The notes beneath the pieces were generated by a model. That model saw nothing but the letters and a program-made list of their open reading frames with translations, did no database searches and was not told the DNA's origin. The translations under genes and the position numbers were made by a program. A DNA stretch of 64,000 bases from the NCBI RefSeq assembly GCF_001931485.1, contig NZ_MSDV01000028.1, positions 62,001 through 126,000 on the forward strand, given 5' to 3'. Shown piece by piece: positions 62,935-64,000 of this stretch. This DNA is from Burkholderia sp. SRS-W-2-2016. GTDB lineage: Bacteria; Pseudomonadota; Gammaproteobacteria; Burkholderiales; Burkholderiaceae. Within the stretch, counting starts at the first letter, position 1. Each line of letters begins with the position of its first letter.

Positions 62935-64000
62935 GCGTCGATCGGCGGGATTTCATTCAACGTTCGCTCGCGATGCTGTCGGCCGGCACGCTCGGCGCCG
63001 CGGGGCCGCTCGCGCATGCCGCCGCGGCCGGCGCAACAGCCGGCGCAACAACCGGCGCATCGGCCAGTCCATCGGCCGGCAGCGCAGCGACGCCGACGCG
63101 AGGCGGCACGCTGACCTACGCGGTGCAGCAGGAGCCGCCGTCGCTGGTGTCGCTGCTCGACACCAACACGGTGATCCGCAACATCAGCGCCAAAATCACC
63201 GAGGGACTGTTGCGCTACGACGCGCAGTTCAATCCGCAGCCATTGCTGGCAATCGCGTGGAGCACCAGCGCCGACGGCCTGCAATACACGTTCCGGCTCA
63301 GGCCGGGCGTGAAGTGGCACGACGGCGAGGCTTTCACGTCCGCCGACGTGCGCTACTCGATCCTCACGCAAAAACGCCTCGGCCCGCGCGGGCGCATCAC
63401 GCTCGCGAACGTCGAACGGGTCGACACGCCCGATCCGCTGACCGCCGTCGTGGTGCTCGGCAAGCCCACGCCGTACTTCCTGAAAGCGTTGTCGTCGGCG
63501 GAATTGCCGATCGTGCCGCAGCATCGCTACGGCGACGGCGATCCTTTGAGTAGCCCGAATCCGGGCGCGCCGGTCGGCACCGGTCCGTTCGTGTTCGATC
63601 AGTGGGTGCGCGGCAGTCATGTCAGTCTGCGCAGGAATCCGAATTACTGGCGCGCGGGCGCGCCGTATCTGGACCGGGTGATCTACCGGATCGTTCCCGA
63701 CCAGGGCGCGATATCCGCCGCACTGGAAACCGGCGAGGTCGATGCCGCCACCAATATCGGTCTCGCCGATCTCGGCCGCCTCGCGAAGCTGCCGCACCTG
63801 AAGATCGACGACAGCTACGACGCGTATCTGAACAACGCGGCCTTCCTCGAATTCAACCTGGACAACCCGGTGCTCGCGAAAGCCGAAGTGCGCAAGGCGA
63901 TCGCCCAGGCGATCGATCGCAACTTCATCCGCGACAACGTGTTCTACCGGCGCTCGAGCCTGGTGGACTCGCCGGTGCCGAAGGTGCTGTCGAGCTATTA
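62931..64000 (+). CDS. Family-5 ABC solute-binding protein, copy 3 (partial, runs off the window)
   Basis: First 356 codons visible; ATG at 62931 overlaps the reductase stop. A twin-arginine signal (VDRRDFIQRSLAMLSAG) is followed by an Ala/Gly/Thr/Ser-rich linker (~25-55), then GGTLTYAVQQEPPSLVSL, ITEGLLRYDAQFNPQPLLAIAW, LRPGVKWHDGEAFTSADVRY and VGTGPFVFDQW. The third paralogue of the island, here apparently Tat-exported while copies 1 and 2 use Sec-type signals. The C-terminal part lies outside. Confidence 0.92.
   Translation, partial: MSVDRRDFIQRSLAMLSAGTLGAAGPLAHAAAAGATAGATTGASASPSAGSAATPTRGGTLTYAVQQEPPSLVSLLDTNTVIRNISAKITEGLLRYDAQFNPQPLLAIAWSTSADGLQYTFRLRPGVKWHDGEAFTSADVRYSILTQKRLGPRGRITLANVERVDTPDPLTAVVVLGKPTPYFLKALSSAELPIVPQHRYGDGDPLSSPNPGAPVGTGPFVFDQWVRGSHVSLRRNPNYWRAGAPYLDRVIYRIVPDQGAISAALETGEVDAATNIGLADLGRLAKLPHLKIDDSYDAYLNNAAFLEFNLDNPVLAKAEVRKAIAQAIDRNFIRDNVFYRRSSLVDSPVPKVLSSY

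Overview
The window is a GC-rich chromosomal segment of a beta-proteobacterium, most likely Burkholderia sensu lato (Paraburkholderia-like). The grounds are a Burkholderia-type trimeric porin, strongly G/C-biased third codon positions, dense metabolic operons with LysR/GntR/AraC-style control, and a two-partner-secretion adhesin. This placement is inferred from protein character only; no rRNA or tRNA gene is visible. The window has no CRISPR array, insertion sequence or phage block.

Layout. 1-4.7 kb: the N-terminal part of a giant filamentous-haemagglutinin-like TPS exoprotein on the minus strand, broken by a one-base frameshift near 3521. 5.2-15.4 kb: single genes, namely an intradiol (hydroxyquinol-type) dioxygenase, a tryptophanyl-tRNA synthetase preceded by what looks like a complete Trp leader-peptide attenuator, a lipoprotein acid phosphatase with autotransporter-type repeats, a candidate small RNA, a porin, a DUF347 membrane protein, a flavin reductase and an alcohol dehydrogenase. 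15.4-24.2 kb: a six-gene minus-strand sugar-acid operon divergent from a FadR-type GntR regulator, with two TGG-N5-CCA operators between them. The enzymes fit L-galactonate to tagaturonate to altronate to 2-keto-3-deoxygluconate, plus two flavin-dependent 2-hydroxy-acid dehydrogenases. 24.6-27.1 kb: a YqiJ/YqiK flotillin pair. 27.1-31.5 kb: an AraC regulator divergent from a beta-keto-acid cleavage enzyme, an MFS importer and a short-chain dehydrogenase. 31.8-36.0 kb: an accessory-looking patch with an unknown membrane protein, a protealysin-like M4 protease, its emfourin-type inhibitor (here with a lipoprotein signal) and a staphylococcal-nuclease-like protein. 36.4-40.2 kb: a TetR-HlyD-ABC ATPase-ABC permease efflux operon with three successive 4-nt start/stop overlaps. 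40.2-45.2 kb: BenE, then a histidine/basic amino acid ABC importer preceded by a perfect HutC-type operator.

45.5-64.0 kb (continuing off the right end) is the most interesting part: an organosulfur acquisition island. It holds an SsuA-SsuC-SsuC-SsuB sulfonate importer, two DszA/NtaA-family flavin monooxygenases, a TauD-family dioxygenase, a SoxCD-like sulfite dehydrogenase pair, an OsmC protein, an SfnG-like monooxygenase, a protein with the DszB desulfinase signature (Cys, His, Arg-x-Gly-Gly), an aldo/keto reductase and three paralogous family-5 solute-binding proteins. Together they suggest uptake of organosulfur compounds, C-S bond cleavage by flavin and iron oxygenases, desulfination to sulfite, and oxidation of sulfite to sulfate.
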